Below, one piece after another: positions 42,783-54,611 of a stretch of DNA of 64,000 nucleotides (positions are counted from its first letter, which is position 1; each line of letters begins with the position of its first letter). Source of the stretch: Holotrichia oblita (lineage: Eukaryota > Arthropoda > Insecta > Coleoptera > Scarabaeidae). Below the pieces are notes generated by a model. It was not told the DNA's origin and searched no databases. It saw only the letters and a list, made by a program, of their open reading frames with translations. The position numbers were made by a program, and so were the translations under genes. The DNA is taken from the NCBI GenBank assembly GCA_023690525.1, contig CM043019.1, forward strand, positions 28,924,225-28,988,224, written 5' to 3'.

Positions 42783-43420
42783 TGCAAAGACGATTCCAGA
42801 AATATCACTTGCGATTAAACATAAAATCATTGTGTTAGAACAAGAAGATTATAATTAAGTACAAATTACGAATCGTGTAAAATATTCTCGATATCGTGTG
42901 CTGAATACCATTAAAAACTGAAATCAGGCCGGCCTAAAAAATTTAGTGTAGCCAATGAACAGTTTCTAAAAATGACAAGTCGAGAAAAATTAGTAGAGTA
43001 CTGACTCACAACCTCCAGTAGATGAGGAAGACTTTCGTGTATACTTTGTCTGGAAGGAAATATTTGAAGATATCCGGTTTAACACCAAAAGACTAAAATA
43101 TGATTAGGGCATAAATCGTCAAGACCAAAGTCTTATGGACAGACGAAACTAATTTTCAATTATTTGGCACAAATGGGACCAGTATGTAAGATGAAGGCCA
43201 GGGTAATCTGTTTTGGAACCACATTGCCAAATACTGTGAAGCATAGAAGTGGTAACTCTAAAACTAATTTTGGGGATGTATTTTTGCAAACTCCGTTGGC
43301 AATATTATAAAAAAAGACGGAAATCTAACAGCATAAGCAGAGCTGTGCCAATTACGTATAAAAGTAACAATCGAGTAATTTATAGCCTTAACAGAAGCTT
43401 ACAAAAGAAATAATAGAAGA
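42783..43420 (+). pseudogene. Tc1-like transposase, heavily decayed
   Basis: AKTIPEISLAIKHKIIVLEQ, then ITNRVKYSRYRVLNTIKN, is the paired N-terminal HTH of Tc1 elements. Further on KVLWTDETNFQLFGTNG carries the first catalytic Asp, followed by GNLFWNHIAKY and GCIFANSVGNIIKKDGNLTA (family GCFS..GVGNLVKIDGIM). The second and third residues are not found in frame. Many stops. Confidence 0.7.
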
Positions 43421-45490
43421 CCATATCATCCCCTTACTAGCACGTCTTATAGGCAACAAACTTTAGCAATACAGTAACCATCCTACTTGTAAGCTGGAAT
43501 ATTAGAGACTATGATTTAGGCGTCACAAAGTTCAAACTTCAACATTCTACAGCATGTTTAAAATTATTTTGACGAACAATTAATAACATGTAGAGGTTAC
43601 AGTGAAAACCTATTTGATGATAATTATCTGACATAAAAGTAACAAAATGATGTCACACAAAAATTCATTATAGAATCGATACTAGCAATATTACTAACAC
43701 TTATTTGGTGATGTATTTTATATAGGGTAAATAATAAATATATAGGGTAAATGACTGCTGGTGTATATAGATATTTCTTAAAATGTTTATTTTTTGAATT
43801 TCGCCGATCAGATAAATTACCGAACAAGATTCACACGATAAATGAGGTAATCGATTTTCCACGAATCAGGGCACGTTTGTCAAACAAATTCCGCCACCAC
43901 TCACACCAGAGGCTATTTTTAAAATTACCTTCATTACTACCCCATATCTTGTGTTCTCTATCTATAAGAAGAAAGCAGAACACTAAAGAAAAACACGAAC
44001 GTAAAGAAAATTTCAAGTCGGCTTCATATTTCCGTGTATGCAGCCTATAAGCGGTTTATCACGTTTCCACGCGCTGGAAATTCCTTATTATAATGGACTA
44101 ATAATGAGCTATCGTCGTCTTGATAACTCTCCTTGCTTTGTTTTTCATTTTTATCTTCCTTAGTAGATGGAATTCCGTCGGACTATCTGGCTTAGTTTAT
44201 TAGGTGATTTATTTTTATATCTCGATGACCTGAAGCAATAAATTAGGTTAACCTTATCGGAAACTCTTGTATTTGTAGTGCCTTCATTCGGTGATTTTAC
44301 CTCAAAAAGATCTTGCTTTAATGATTATGTGTGTGGGTGTATGTTAAGTCCTTTGTCGGCGATGAATTTTGAAATAACCTTTACGTAAAAAGTTCAACGT
44401 TACATAGGGGATAAATCAATGCAATATACAGGCAATTCTTTCGAAAATCTATCATGTCAATTTTATTGTAATATTTTTCTATTTATTATCAATCATAACC
44501 TATAAGCAATCATAATCTGGCAATATGTACGTTTGTTGTTGTCATTTCAGACGCAAGCAATTTAAGAAACATCTGATATCTCTTCAAAGCTACTATAAGC
44601 CTTCTTTTATTTAAATTTCAAGCGGATGAGTGGAACGGTTGCAATCTATACAGTATTTGCCTCGCGGGTAGAAGTCAAATCGGACAATTTGTCGTCCGAG
44701 TAGGCAAGTTTGTTTTAAAGTTCTCGTAATATAGAAACTTTGTTGGTCGGACTACTATGGCTACTTCTGCTCCAGCAAGTACTCGTAGATCATCATTTTC
44801 TAAAGAAGATAATCATAGAAATGGACTAGTTATATAGGGCAAGTTTCAAGTTTAAGAACCGTATAAACTTTAATGACATCGTTGCCGTAGAGAGAAAAAT
44901 TATTTTTATTACTGAAGAAATTCTTCATACATGGTATATAGTGTTTTAATATACATATAAGTAATGTAATTAACTTTTACAACAACTTTTGTAAGCTGCT
45001 CTTAATAATATCTGAACTTCTTTGTCCTGTGTCTGATTATTTGATGATGAAAAATATAAAATTAGTATCGCCAGTGGTGACAGTCGCAATAAAGAACTTT
45101 ACGCACAGAGGATTTTGAAGGGGGAGGAGAGGGGAAGGGAAGAATGGAGATAAATTAATTTTATTCCCAAACATTTGGTGTGCGAATGGGTTCTTCCATC
45201 AGTCCTATTAGTCCTATTTTAGCGTTAACTAGACAATGTTGTACCTAAGCTTTCATTCTGATTACCATTTATTTGTAAATATTTAGATGAATTTATTTGT
45301 GCCGTACCATCTAATCTGATATAACACTCCTTAAATACTTTTAACTCTTTCAACAATAACTCACTAAGAAAAAACTGAATCTGTTCAAAGGATTACTTTC
45401 TTGGATACCAAAGTTATTAGAACCAATGAAAATAGTTTAATTTTAGACGCGAAAAATTCAAATATCTCAACATTAGACAGCTATTTTTTA
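43421..45490. other. AT-rich DNA, no confident gene
   Basis: One open frame (43,751-44,050, +) of 99 codons has no recognisable domain or splice context and is left uncalled. Nothing else stands out. Confidence 0.35.
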
Positions 45491-45499
45491 ATGTAGCAG

Positions 45500-46380
45500 T
45501 AATAAAGTAGATCGTAGGGCGCTTATTTTGTGCTAAGGCTGAGGGATTGCTCCTTTAGCCTCTTATTGTCTAGAGTACGTGGTTCCTACGGTCACGTGAG
45601 GTGTTTATGTAAGGTGTTCGTCTCAATTGGTAGTTCCGTTCTAGCTGAAGCCAGACGTTGAACTAAAATGGTCTCTGACCGTGATGCCCTATCTAACGTT
45701 CTTCTGGGCAGTACCAGCGCGTACTTCGTTAACGTCAAAAACTGTAGGTCTCTGTGTATTTGTGTGAGTGCCGCAACGATTATATGCAGCACCCGGTTTT
45801 GCAGGACATTAAAACGTTTTATTTGTAATTTTCTGACAATGGACCAGCCCAGAGCACCCTACATTATGATTGGCCGGAGAAACGCCGCATATATCAGTAG
45901 CTTGATTTTATGGCACAGAGAGCTCTTTTAGCAGAAAAGTGGATACAGGACAGATCTCATTTGCAGGAATTTAGGGATGACATTCGACGAATATTGCCTG
46001 AATACAACTTGGTGTTGAGCGTTATGCCCAGGTAGGTCCAGTTCATCCTGTTTTTACGATGGTAGTACGGAAGAGTATTTCGCTTGTGAGAAAAGCGTAG
46101 GGCTTCACATTTTGAAGGGTTAATTTTTAGTATCCATTTCGTCGACCATTCATTAACCTTCTTGACCGAACTTTGTAGCCACCGGCAGACCAATGCATCA
46201 TTGCGCGAAGTCGTAAATAACGCGGTGTCATCCTCATATATTGCTAACCTAGTACGCGGTGAACGTGGAATATCGGATGCGAATAAGATTAAGAATTCAG
46301 GCACCAGGATCCTTGCACGTATAGGCCTAGGGATCGAGAACTCGCCAAGCCTCTTCATGCTAAAGGACTGAACGTAGGGC
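45500..46380 (-). pseudogene. jockey-like LINE reverse transcriptase fragment
   Basis: The minus strand reads SDIPRSPRTRLAIYEDDTAL, then RWLQSSVKKVNEWSTKWILK and INPSKCEALRFSHKR. This matches the jockey clade around the catalytic YADD box, here YEDD (Ala to Glu). The thumb WTYLGITLNTKL follows. Further 3' the frame is broken, with KYALVLPRRTLDRAS near the end. The endonuclease, the earlier RT boxes (GVPQG) and the 3' tail are missing or unrecognisable. Confidence 0.8.
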
Positions 46381-47175
46381 TCTTAGCTCCGGGTTGATGC
46401 TCAGACGTCGCCGCTTAAATAACGAGCGGTCGTGCCACACTGAGAATAAAATAGATCTAAATTAAGCTATGACTATTGCATGTACTGCTGTAATGATAGC
46501 GTAATCTAGATCTAGGTACTATACACTACACTACTACTATTCACTACATGAATGAGTATGAAGAATTATAATTACAAAGAAACAAAATTATTATTACCTG
46601 ATAAATTTATGGTGGGTAATGCATTGCGTGGCTTTACATACAGTTATAAAATGACTTTCACAAATATACACTCTCAAATGTAATTTTTTATTCGGAAAGT
46701 TACAAAGCGTGTCATTACCGACTTGATCCATCCACCTTTTTTTACATTTTCATTATAGGTTGCAAAATTATCTCTTTGACAATTGAGCAGTTCATATTTA
46801 GATAGATAAAGTTGTACACTCTTAAAAATCTATGTTTGCAGTTACAGAGTAGTATATTACCTTCGAATACTTTTGCAATACTGTTGCAATTTTCAATTAG
46901 TCAATACTTCCAAATATACATTGCTTTTTTATAAGCGGAGAGGTGGACTCTACAAATTCTTATTCACTACTCGGTAAATAATATCAATATTTTATTGCAA
47001 TTTCAAATTAAATAAATCTATGATCTACACTTATACAGATTCCAATTACTAATATAAAACAGAATAATATTGTCCAAATTCACTTGAACTATCAACCAAT
47101 ACATATAAATACAAATGAACGAAGCAGAATAACTGAACAATAATACACGACAATTAAAGAAAAAATGGCTACCAA
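46381..47175. other. AT-rich DNA, no gene seen
   Basis: Nothing recognised. Confidence 0.35.
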
Positions 47176-47183
47176 TTGTAGAT

Positions 47184-49282
47184 GTATATATGTATATATG
47201 TGCTACGGGGTGATATCGCACTGCGACCTGAAAGGTCTATTGTGTCCCCCTTTTCTTGCTGTGAGGTAGAGGGTTTCTCGTCTTCATAGTTGGCTTGCTA
47301 GGCCTATCTGCTTTAGAAAATTTAGAATGTGGGATGGCTTGACTTTTGGCAGATCTCCCGCTTCTATTTCATAAGATCTTAGGTGCCTTACATAGTGCTA
47401 CGCACGCAGAGAGGATATGTATGGAAGTTTCGTCTTCCTCCTCGCAGAAACGGCATTCTGCTGTCTCTGCTAGCCCAATTGTTTTCATATGGCTTCGGAG
47501 CCGACAGTGACCTGATAGGATTCCTGTCAGTAAGCGAAGTTTGTCCTTGCTCATGGTAATGAGTTCATTGAATCTGTTCTCGTTATAGGTTCCCGGAGTC
47601 GTTTTCGCTTGTCTTATTCCATGTTGATCAAACCGTTTTCCTTTGAGCAACTTATCGTTTTAGTTTCTCTAATATACTCTGACTGATACCGCAAAAAGGT
47701 TCAGGGCCCAAGAGAGATGCACTCGCTCCCTTTTTTGCAAGTTTGTCAGCTTCCTCGTTTCCTTCTAATCCGGTGTGTCCCGGCACCCACATGAGAGTGA
47801 CTTTATTTTCCCTGCCTAGCTCGTTTAGCTTTGACAGGCAGTCCCAAGCCATTTGTGAGCTGATTGTATAGGAACTCAGCGTTTTGATGGCTGCTTGACT
47901 ATCGGTCAAGATGATAATCTCCTGTTTCCGATACTTTCTTTCTAGGTTAAATCGGATGCATCTATCTATAGCGTGTATTTCCGCCTGAAGGATGCTAGAG
48001 AACTTCCCTAAACTTTCAGAGTACTTGGTTCTGGGCCCATATACTCCGATTCCAGTCCCTCCGGTTGTCCTAGAGGCATCTGTATACCATAATATGGTAT
48101 TCTTGTTCAGTTCCTTTATGGTGTTTTGATTCCAGTCGCTTCTGAAATCTAGACTCGTGGTGAAGTTTTTTCCGAGACTGAATTTCTTCGACATCCCATC
48201 GCGGGGCTTGTCCCACAATGAATCATCTCCTAGTAGGATTATTGATTTCTGCCTGATGGGGCCTTCTCCCATCAGTGTGTATGTGGTTTGACTAGCCACA
48301 TTCTCCACTAAAATGTGAAGAGATGTGAGATTTAGTACCACTTCTAAAGCGGCCGTTAGGCATGTGCTCATTGCACCAGTAATGCAAACGCATGCCAGCC
48401 TTTGTATCTTTGCAAGTTGCATCCTCGTTGTGGTCAGACTGGCACGTTTACTCCAAACCACTGCCCCATAGGTGATGATTGGTCTCACTATTGCAGTGTA
48501 CATCCAGTGCAGAAATTTTGGGTTACATCCCCAAATTTTCCCTGCGTAGTTTCTACAAACCATTAGGGCTCTTTTGGCTTTGTTGGTTACTCCTAATTCG
48601 TGCTTGTTCCAGAGAAGTTTATTATCTAGTGTAAGACCTAGATATTTAGTCTCTGTCTTCCACCCAATGCTCTGCCCATCTAGCTTAATAGTTTTGAGAT
48701 TAAGTTTCTTTTTTTTTGTGAAGGCCACTAGTGTAGTTTTGGTAGGGTTAATATTTAGTCCCACAGATTGACACCATGTTTTTGTAAAAGTAAGTCCTCT
48801 TTGGACAATGTCGCAGAGAGTACTTTCAAATCCTCCCCTTGCGATTATGATTATATCATCGGCATACCCCTGGCAGGATATGCCAATGCCAGTCAGGCCG
48901 CAGAGGAGCTCATCTACCGTTAGGCTCCACATAAGCGGGGATGCAACTCCGCCTTGTGGACAGCCCCTGGTTGTACTGATAGTAGATAGTTTCTAAATCT
49001 ACCTCAGTTTCCGCGATTCTTGTGGAGAGTAGCTGCGACAGCCATCTGGATGTCGTGTTATCTACTCCTCTGTTTTCTAGTGCCCTATTGACTGCCTCGT
49101 GTCAAAAGCACTTTCTATGTCCAGAAAGGCACACACAATTGTTTCTTTGTTTTCCAGAGCTGTCTGAATCGCTGTTGTCACCTGCACCAGTGCAGTCTCT
49201 GTGGATTTGCCTGTCTGGTACGCATGCTGATTAGAATGCAATAGCATTCGATTCACGATCTCTGTTCATGCAGGATTCTCTG
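47184..49282 (-). mobile_element. 5'-truncated RNase H-bearing LINE with 8-bp target duplication
   Basis: TTGTAGAT occurs at 47,176-47,183 and 49,283-49,290, the apparent edges. The 3' end on the minus strand finishes in a short ACATATAT-type simple repeat instead of a poly(A). The insert holds RT, RNase H and a C-terminal zinc-knuckle-like motif of one LINE of the I/R1/LOA assemblage. The duplication is short, so it is suggestive only. Confidence 0.75.
47284..49260 (-). pseudogene. LINE ORF2: reverse transcriptase, RNase H and CCHC motif
   Basis: The 5' part (NQHAYQTGKSTETALVQVTT, IVCAFLDIESAFD) is the start of the RT palm but is broken by frameshifts around 49,000. The largest open part (48,932-47,652, 426 codons) holds YADD at residues 23-26, the thumb (TKYLGLTLDNKLLW) and RNase H: WYTDAS (D285), QAEIHA (E318), LTDSQA (D344), VPGHTG (H386) and EEADKLA (D396). 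All four acidic RNase H residues are present. After a single-base shift near 47,650 the C-terminus reads CRFCEEEDETSIHILSAC (C-x2-C-x8-H-x4-C). A relatively young copy. Confidence 0.9.
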
Positions 49283-49290
49283 TTGTAGAT

Positions 49291-51659
49291 ACTTCGATTG
49301 TTTCTTCCCATAAAATCATTGGCTTTCATCTACCAGCGCCATCTGGTATTTTACATGAGAATTAATTTATCGCTTGTTCAGAAATGTTGGGGCAGATGGC
49401 GTTGCATATCAGTTCAAAAAGCGCCGTAAAAAGTTACAACCCATGGCTCACTCTTAGTAAAAAAATCACGCGACATAAAAGTGATTGAAGCATTGGTAAT
49501 ATATGTGTGCTTTAGCCTCAGATTCTCAGATCTGGAATTGAAAGATAAGTACTTACAGGTCATAACAGATGTAGATATTATTCATGGGTGATTCACAGTG
49601 GCAATAGGGCGGTTTGCCTCTCACTTTTTTTTCGGTTCATCGCTATCATTCCGTCACCACCAAAAACCTCTGAATCATACCATTAAAACGAATGACAGCA
49701 GTATAGTTAAACAAGCCAACATCCCATCACTGTTCCACTACCGCCACTTTGAATCGTTACCGTTCCGGTATCGCTAAAAAGATTTAAAAGCAAAAGAAAT
49801 ACAATTAAGTTGTCGCAATTACTATAAAGTGATCATAAAATTAGCTTCTACTGCAATATAAGAAATTGAAATTACAGGCTGTTGACGTAATTTTTTCCAA
49901 GAACCTATTAGTGTCAATTACAATTCAGTTACCGTCAAACATTCTAAGTGCTACTTATAACGTAAAAAGAAAAACGTTAATATAACCGTCGTCACGGAAT
50001 TCAATTAAATTAAATCTTTAGGGTTAGGAGCAGCTTTAGTTCGCAAAATTAATTAAACTCCGTAGAGGTTGGTCCCCATTCCACTATGTCTGTTCTATAA
50101 AATGTAATAATAACAACAAGAAAAACGAAAAATATCTCCATCAGAGCGTAGAGGACCAATTAGTAGTGTACTCTCCGCTAAAAGTAAACGCATTGTCGTC
50201 TGAATTTCAAAACAAACGACGACGATGCCCAAACTTTGCTATATAGAACTTGCACGCAGTATGTACACGATGGAAGCTTTCTGATATTAATTAGCGTGAA
50301 ACCTGTAGCAGGAGCACCAGCTATTGAAACTGGTTGCGTTGGGTTACGTTAAACTAATTTCTCACCTTATTTTCGAGATGATTTACTACATCCAACGCTT
50401 TGTTGTTGTTCATTTATTACTAGATTGCGTTTTGTTTTGAGAAGGACGTGGTGCAGATTTGCGACGTGGCAATTAATTGGTGATTAATTGTTGGTTGAAA
50501 TTAAAACGAGATATTTTATATTTGAGTTTATTTTCGAAATAGCAGCACCATTTTATTCTAATAATTATATTTCATTAATTTGGAGCGAAGGATGGAAGAC
50601 AGTTATTTTCATATAACCGAAATTAGTAAAATTAATAATAATTGTTGGGAAAAGTCAGTCGAAACTAATAAGTGTTAAATTGAGATAAATCTGCTGTCCT
50701 ATCTTCAAATCGACCTTGAGAACAGAATTTAGATTGAGTTAAACATGAGCCAGTGGAGAATATCGATAAATTAAAATTGCCAATATAAGTATACTATCAG
50801 AATTGCTCATAAATAAAATTCTGTTTTAAATTTAACTATTTTTTTATCATGGTAAGATTTCAGCGTTTTTACAGAAATGTGTGTATACAAAAAAATACAA
50901 TATTTTTCTTTGAATTGATAGGTATCTTATTATCGCTAAAACAGTTTCCTACCTACCTTTGCTACACCTTGATGCTAGTTTATCTCAATTCCCCCTTGAA
51001 TTGAATGATGAAACGTGCACAGACAAGCATCAAGACCTGGGGCTACGTTAAACTCTCACGAAGGGTAACTGTATGTGTCAACTGCTGATAATTGCGTGAC
51101 ATTGGGAATAGTATTGTCTGTTGCTGTTAATGAAGGCAGCACGTAATATCAGGAGTGGGTTATGCTTGGGGCGAATGTCGCGTCGTACGATGCCGCAAAT
51201 AAATTTCATCCCCTGTCATACAGTGACCACTCATACTACGTACATACACCGCGTGGGCGTTCTATCTATTATTTGCCGGAAAGTCGCGTAGGTGCTTTGA
51301 AACGATATCTGTGTAATACTATTCTACACATCCGATGCTAAAAGGGTTGTTACGCGCGTCGTTTATTATTTTCAGTAAGCGTTCAAGATTTGTGGCGTTT
51401 TATATTTTTAGGTGTCCTCGCGTTATATTTAGAGATTGTTTTGGATAAAAATTTGCTGTTAGTCCTACATTTCCTCGTAGGTTTCAATATATTTACTGAA
51501 GGAAAATCTCCCTGTTTAATGTTTTAAGTATGCAAAATTAAGTAAAAGTACTGAAACTGACGAAAATTTATCAATATTTTTTGATTTGATCAATAGATCA
51601 AATTAGACAAACCTAGAGCTAGCTCTGTACAGTTGAGTATTGTTGTTATACATATTTAT
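49291..51659. other. AT-rich DNA, no confident gene
   Basis: A weak inverted pair (GATTCACAGTGG near 49,590 and CCACTTTGAATC near 49,747) may be the decayed ends of a small element. No gene recognised. Confidence 0.35.
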
Positions 51660-52330
51660 TCATAGAATTAAACAAAAAAAAAACACGAGTAATACTTTTG
51701 TTGATTATTGAGGAAATTCAAGAAACTAAATAGAGTGTTTTCACTATGTGGGGAGATAATGAAAGTGTTATCAACGTATGTGTCATCTACCACGTTTTTC
51801 GTTTTTAATTCGCATGTTCCAAAGCAGTGATCTGAAATGCCTCAATGAAAAAATTAGCTACAACCAGAAAAAGGGGACAACCCATAGCGAAACCAGAGGT
51901 TTGTTGATAGTATTTTCCCTGGAAGGTGAAGTACGTTGAATGTACGCATTTTTCAATTAACTTGGCTATGTCTGGGGATAGACCGTATCGAATCAACAAT
52001 AATTGATATGTAGATTATAGCGAAAAAATCGGTGATAGGTCCTACTTTTGTGAAGAGTGAGGTAACATCTGAACTAAGAAGAAGATCGTCGGATTCGATA
52101 GTGATTTCAGAGTGGGCAGAAGTTAAGATGTAGGAGCATTTCCTGTGTATTTCTTAAGGGTATCAGCGAGGTATTTAGCCAAGCTGTAAGTGGGCGAATT
52201 TATCGTGTTAACTATTGGTTGGAAAGGTAGGTTTTGCTTATGGGTTTTTGGAAGACCGTACAATCGAGGTTGCTTGGATGCCTTAGATAATATCCGTTTA
52301 TGTATGTCAGAAGGAATGTCGGAATGTGTC
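51660..52330 (-). pseudogene. Penelope-like element reverse transcriptase
   Basis: On the minus strand the order is PRLYGLPKTHKQNLPFQPIV, NTINSPTYSLAKYLADTL, then CVHSTYFTFQGKYYQQTSGF with AMGCPLFLVVANFFIE, then VVDDTYVD. This is the PLE reverse transcriptase: the PKTHK box, the A.GSPLSP box (here AMGCPLF) and the catalytic YVDD (here VVDD). Several stops and frameshifts occur and no GIY-YIG domain follows. Confidence 0.85.
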
Positions 52331-52798
52331 TTGCAAGAAATCTGATATTTTGCCCATGTACTGCTAGTTTTATTTATTTTTGCTTTTGTTTTGTATATTT
52401 TTACTTTTGTTTGTTATGATGAGATATCTGTTGTCAGCAAGTCTCACTATTTCCCACAAAAAGTAAGAGAAGCTATCGAGATCCAGAAATATTCCTAAAA
52501 CCTCAACCGTGATGATGGTGACCCACTCTCCCGTATTTGAAAACACATCCTTTTCGCTTTATTGTCCCATGCTTACTGATGTCTCAAATATATTTTTGCT
52601 AGCAACAAAATTTTTAACATTTTTGAAAGTAACTATTGCGCTTTCACGCTGTCGTACGATTATTCTATTTGGCATAACACTGTTGAGATCCTTGAGTGTT
52701 AAAATTCTCTAACCGACGAAGGAGGAAACCGTCAGGCAAGTACCTGAATCCATTGGGGATCGATTTGCGGCCGATCCCTTTGGCATACCGGTACAGTT
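52331..52798. other. no gene seen
   Basis: Probably partly the upstream portion of the PLE, but no motif was recognised. Confidence 0.3.
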
Positions 52799-52880
52799 TG
52801 AAGGTATTATGAGCTATTGCGATACAATTAACGGCGCATGAAGGTATTATGTGTTTATTGCGATACAATTAACAGCGCAA
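52799..52880. repeat. tandem duplication, about 41-bp unit
   Basis: GAAGGTATTATGAGCTATTG then CGATACAATTAACGGCGCA is followed at once by GAAGGTATTATGTGTTTATTG and the same end with one change. It lies just outside the Harbinger element. Confidence 0.85.
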
Positions 52881-52900
52881 CGTACACTCTACACGACTTA

Positions 52901-53811
52901 GGGTGGGTTTATCAGTGTGAGGATAAATAAATTAACTTGCAGATAAAATGTTATTCGTAAGATAATTACAATGAAACGTTTATTGAGTGTTAAATAGAAG
53001 TTATCTGCAAGATAAAGGAATGTAACTCAGAGTTAATTTATGTACAGCTTTATTTAAAAAAATTCTTCCTGTAATATCCGTATCTCATCTTCAGTTGATG
53101 GCATTTTAATATATTCTCCTGCTTGCGCGGCAATTACATTGGAAACTCTAGCTATTATTTTACTTACAGGAGATTTGCTCACATTGCAAAAGTCACCACA
53201 ACACAGGAGAAATTTTCCTGTAACATAGTGCCTTAATGTAATCAAGAGCTGATCTATAGGTCGTATACTGTAATTCCTGAAGTCAAGTCTTTAATTTTTT
53301 TGTCACTTTAATTTTCATTTTTACCTGTCCGTGGGAAATTCTAAATGATATTCAATTTCCGCAAGTAATAGAAAAGTCGTTTCTTTTGTTAAACAAAAAC
53401 GGATCACAAATTCGCGGTCATTCCATTTTTCAAAATTGTGTACTGGTGGTCTTACCGTATACGGCTTACGTTCATACTGTAATAGTTCTGCTACATCTTC
53501 ATCTTCGTCTATACTTAACTTACTAAGTAATGAACGAAATAATCCATTGCAAATTAGGATATAAAATGTCAGTAACTTCATATTTATGTCTTTATGCACT
53601 ACGATACTATACATATAATAAAAGTCGTCAAGGATTTCTGATAACCAATCAGAATACGCTATTTATTTAACAGTATGACCAACTATCAATAAACTAACAG
53701 TTTATCAATTAACTGCATTACGATAAACAGTTGCTAAATTTTTTTCTACCAGTTAGCAATATCTGTCAGTTACTTAACTAATACTTTTATCCTTACATTG
53801 ATAAACCCCCT
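52901..53811 (-). mobile_element. PIF/Harbinger element, internally deleted
   Basis: The left end GGGTGGGTTTATCAGTGTGA and right end (complement) GGGGGTTTATCAATGTAAGG share 14-18 bp with the MITE at 37,544-37,749. TTA precedes the left end. At about 911 bp it is short for an autonomous element and holds only part of a transposase. Confidence 0.85.
53054..53614 (-). pseudogene. Harbinger (HARBI1-like) transposase N-terminal part
   Basis: The first frame ends RFCLTKETTFLLLAEIEYHL EFPTDR (family ..LSKE....LL..IE..L..PTDR). The second frame continues ITLRHYVTGKFLLCCGDFCN, VSKSPVSKIIARVSNVIA (family LR.YATG.FQ...GD...VSK.TVS.....V). These are the N-terminal helix-turn-helix region before the DDE domain. 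A short intervening piece (about 75 bp) is lost or out of frame, and the DDE catalytic domain is absent. The second Harbinger gene (Myb/SANT type) is not seen. Confidence 0.85.
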
Positions 53812-54241
53812 CACGTTAAATGTGGAGGGGATGGACTGACAAAGACAGCACACTATGGCGGTTCGAAGACTAAGTCGTGTCGAGTGTACATCAACCTTGT
53901 ACAACAAGAGCTGTAGCTCTGGTCTTGATTAGCAACATAAATTATTATAACTACACCTGTACCCTGCACAAATAAACACCATTCTACTTTTACTACTTCT
54001 GTTCTAGTTTTAGATTTTAATGAATTGAGAAGTATCACATTTTTATTCTTTGATGTAATCTATAGCAATAGAAGTTTCTGTGTTAACGATTTGAAGGATT
54101 ATATCAATGCTGACTATACAAAGATTAACAAAATAAGGTTGTCGACCATGTTATACTTAGAGACAAGATAAAATTTATTTTCTTACTTATGAATTGTTAC
54201 TATTTTTTGTGTAATTTTTTAAGCTATTCTCACAACTCACT
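53812..54241. other. no gene seen
   Basis: Nothing recognised. Confidence 0.35.
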
Positions 54242-54400
54242 TCGCCGAGATTTACAGAGCAATGACATTAAATCTTGATATTGCTGTACAACTCCTACAC
54301 TTTCATCTGTCTTATCCGTTTCGTTTTTAATAACTTGAGGTAGGTGCTTCAGTTGTTTTAATTCTTCAGTAAGCAGTATTAAAGTCATTTATTACCCAAT
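54242..54400 (-). pseudogene. C-terminal coding fragment of unknown protein
   Basis: On the minus strand, MTLILLTEELKQLKHLPQVI, KNETDKTDESVGVVQQYQDL and MSLLCKSRRSEL run to a stop at 54,242. Charged and helical, it looks like the end of a real protein, perhaps a transposon accessory protein or host gene. The upstream half is duplicated in tandem (54,285-54,611), which breaks the frame. Confidence 0.35.
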
Positions 54401-54611
54401 CTTTTCCGGAAGTTTGTCTCAAAGAATTTTACTCCTTTCAACGATATTGTACAACTCCTACACTTTCATCTGTCTTATCCGTTTCGTTTTTAATAACTTG
54501 AGGTAGGTGCTTCAGTTGTTTTAATTCTTCAGTAAGCAGTATTAAAGTCATTTATTACCCAATCTTTTCCGGAAGTTTGTCTCAAAGAATTTTACTCCTT
54601 TCAACGATATT
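54285..54611. repeat. perfect or near-perfect 164-bp tandem duplication
   Basis: GTACAACTCCTACACTTTCA through CTCCTTTCAACGATATT occurs at 54,285-54,448 and again at 54,449-54,611 with no difference noticed. The near-identity implies a recent event, or an assembly artefact. Confidence 0.95.

Noticed and set aside
43751..44050. 99-codon plus-strand frame
   Set aside because: No domain, splice site or repeat context.
49588..49765. Weak inverted pair GATTCACAGTGG / CCACTTTGAATC
   Set aside because: Only about 12 bp with mismatches; not enough to call an element.
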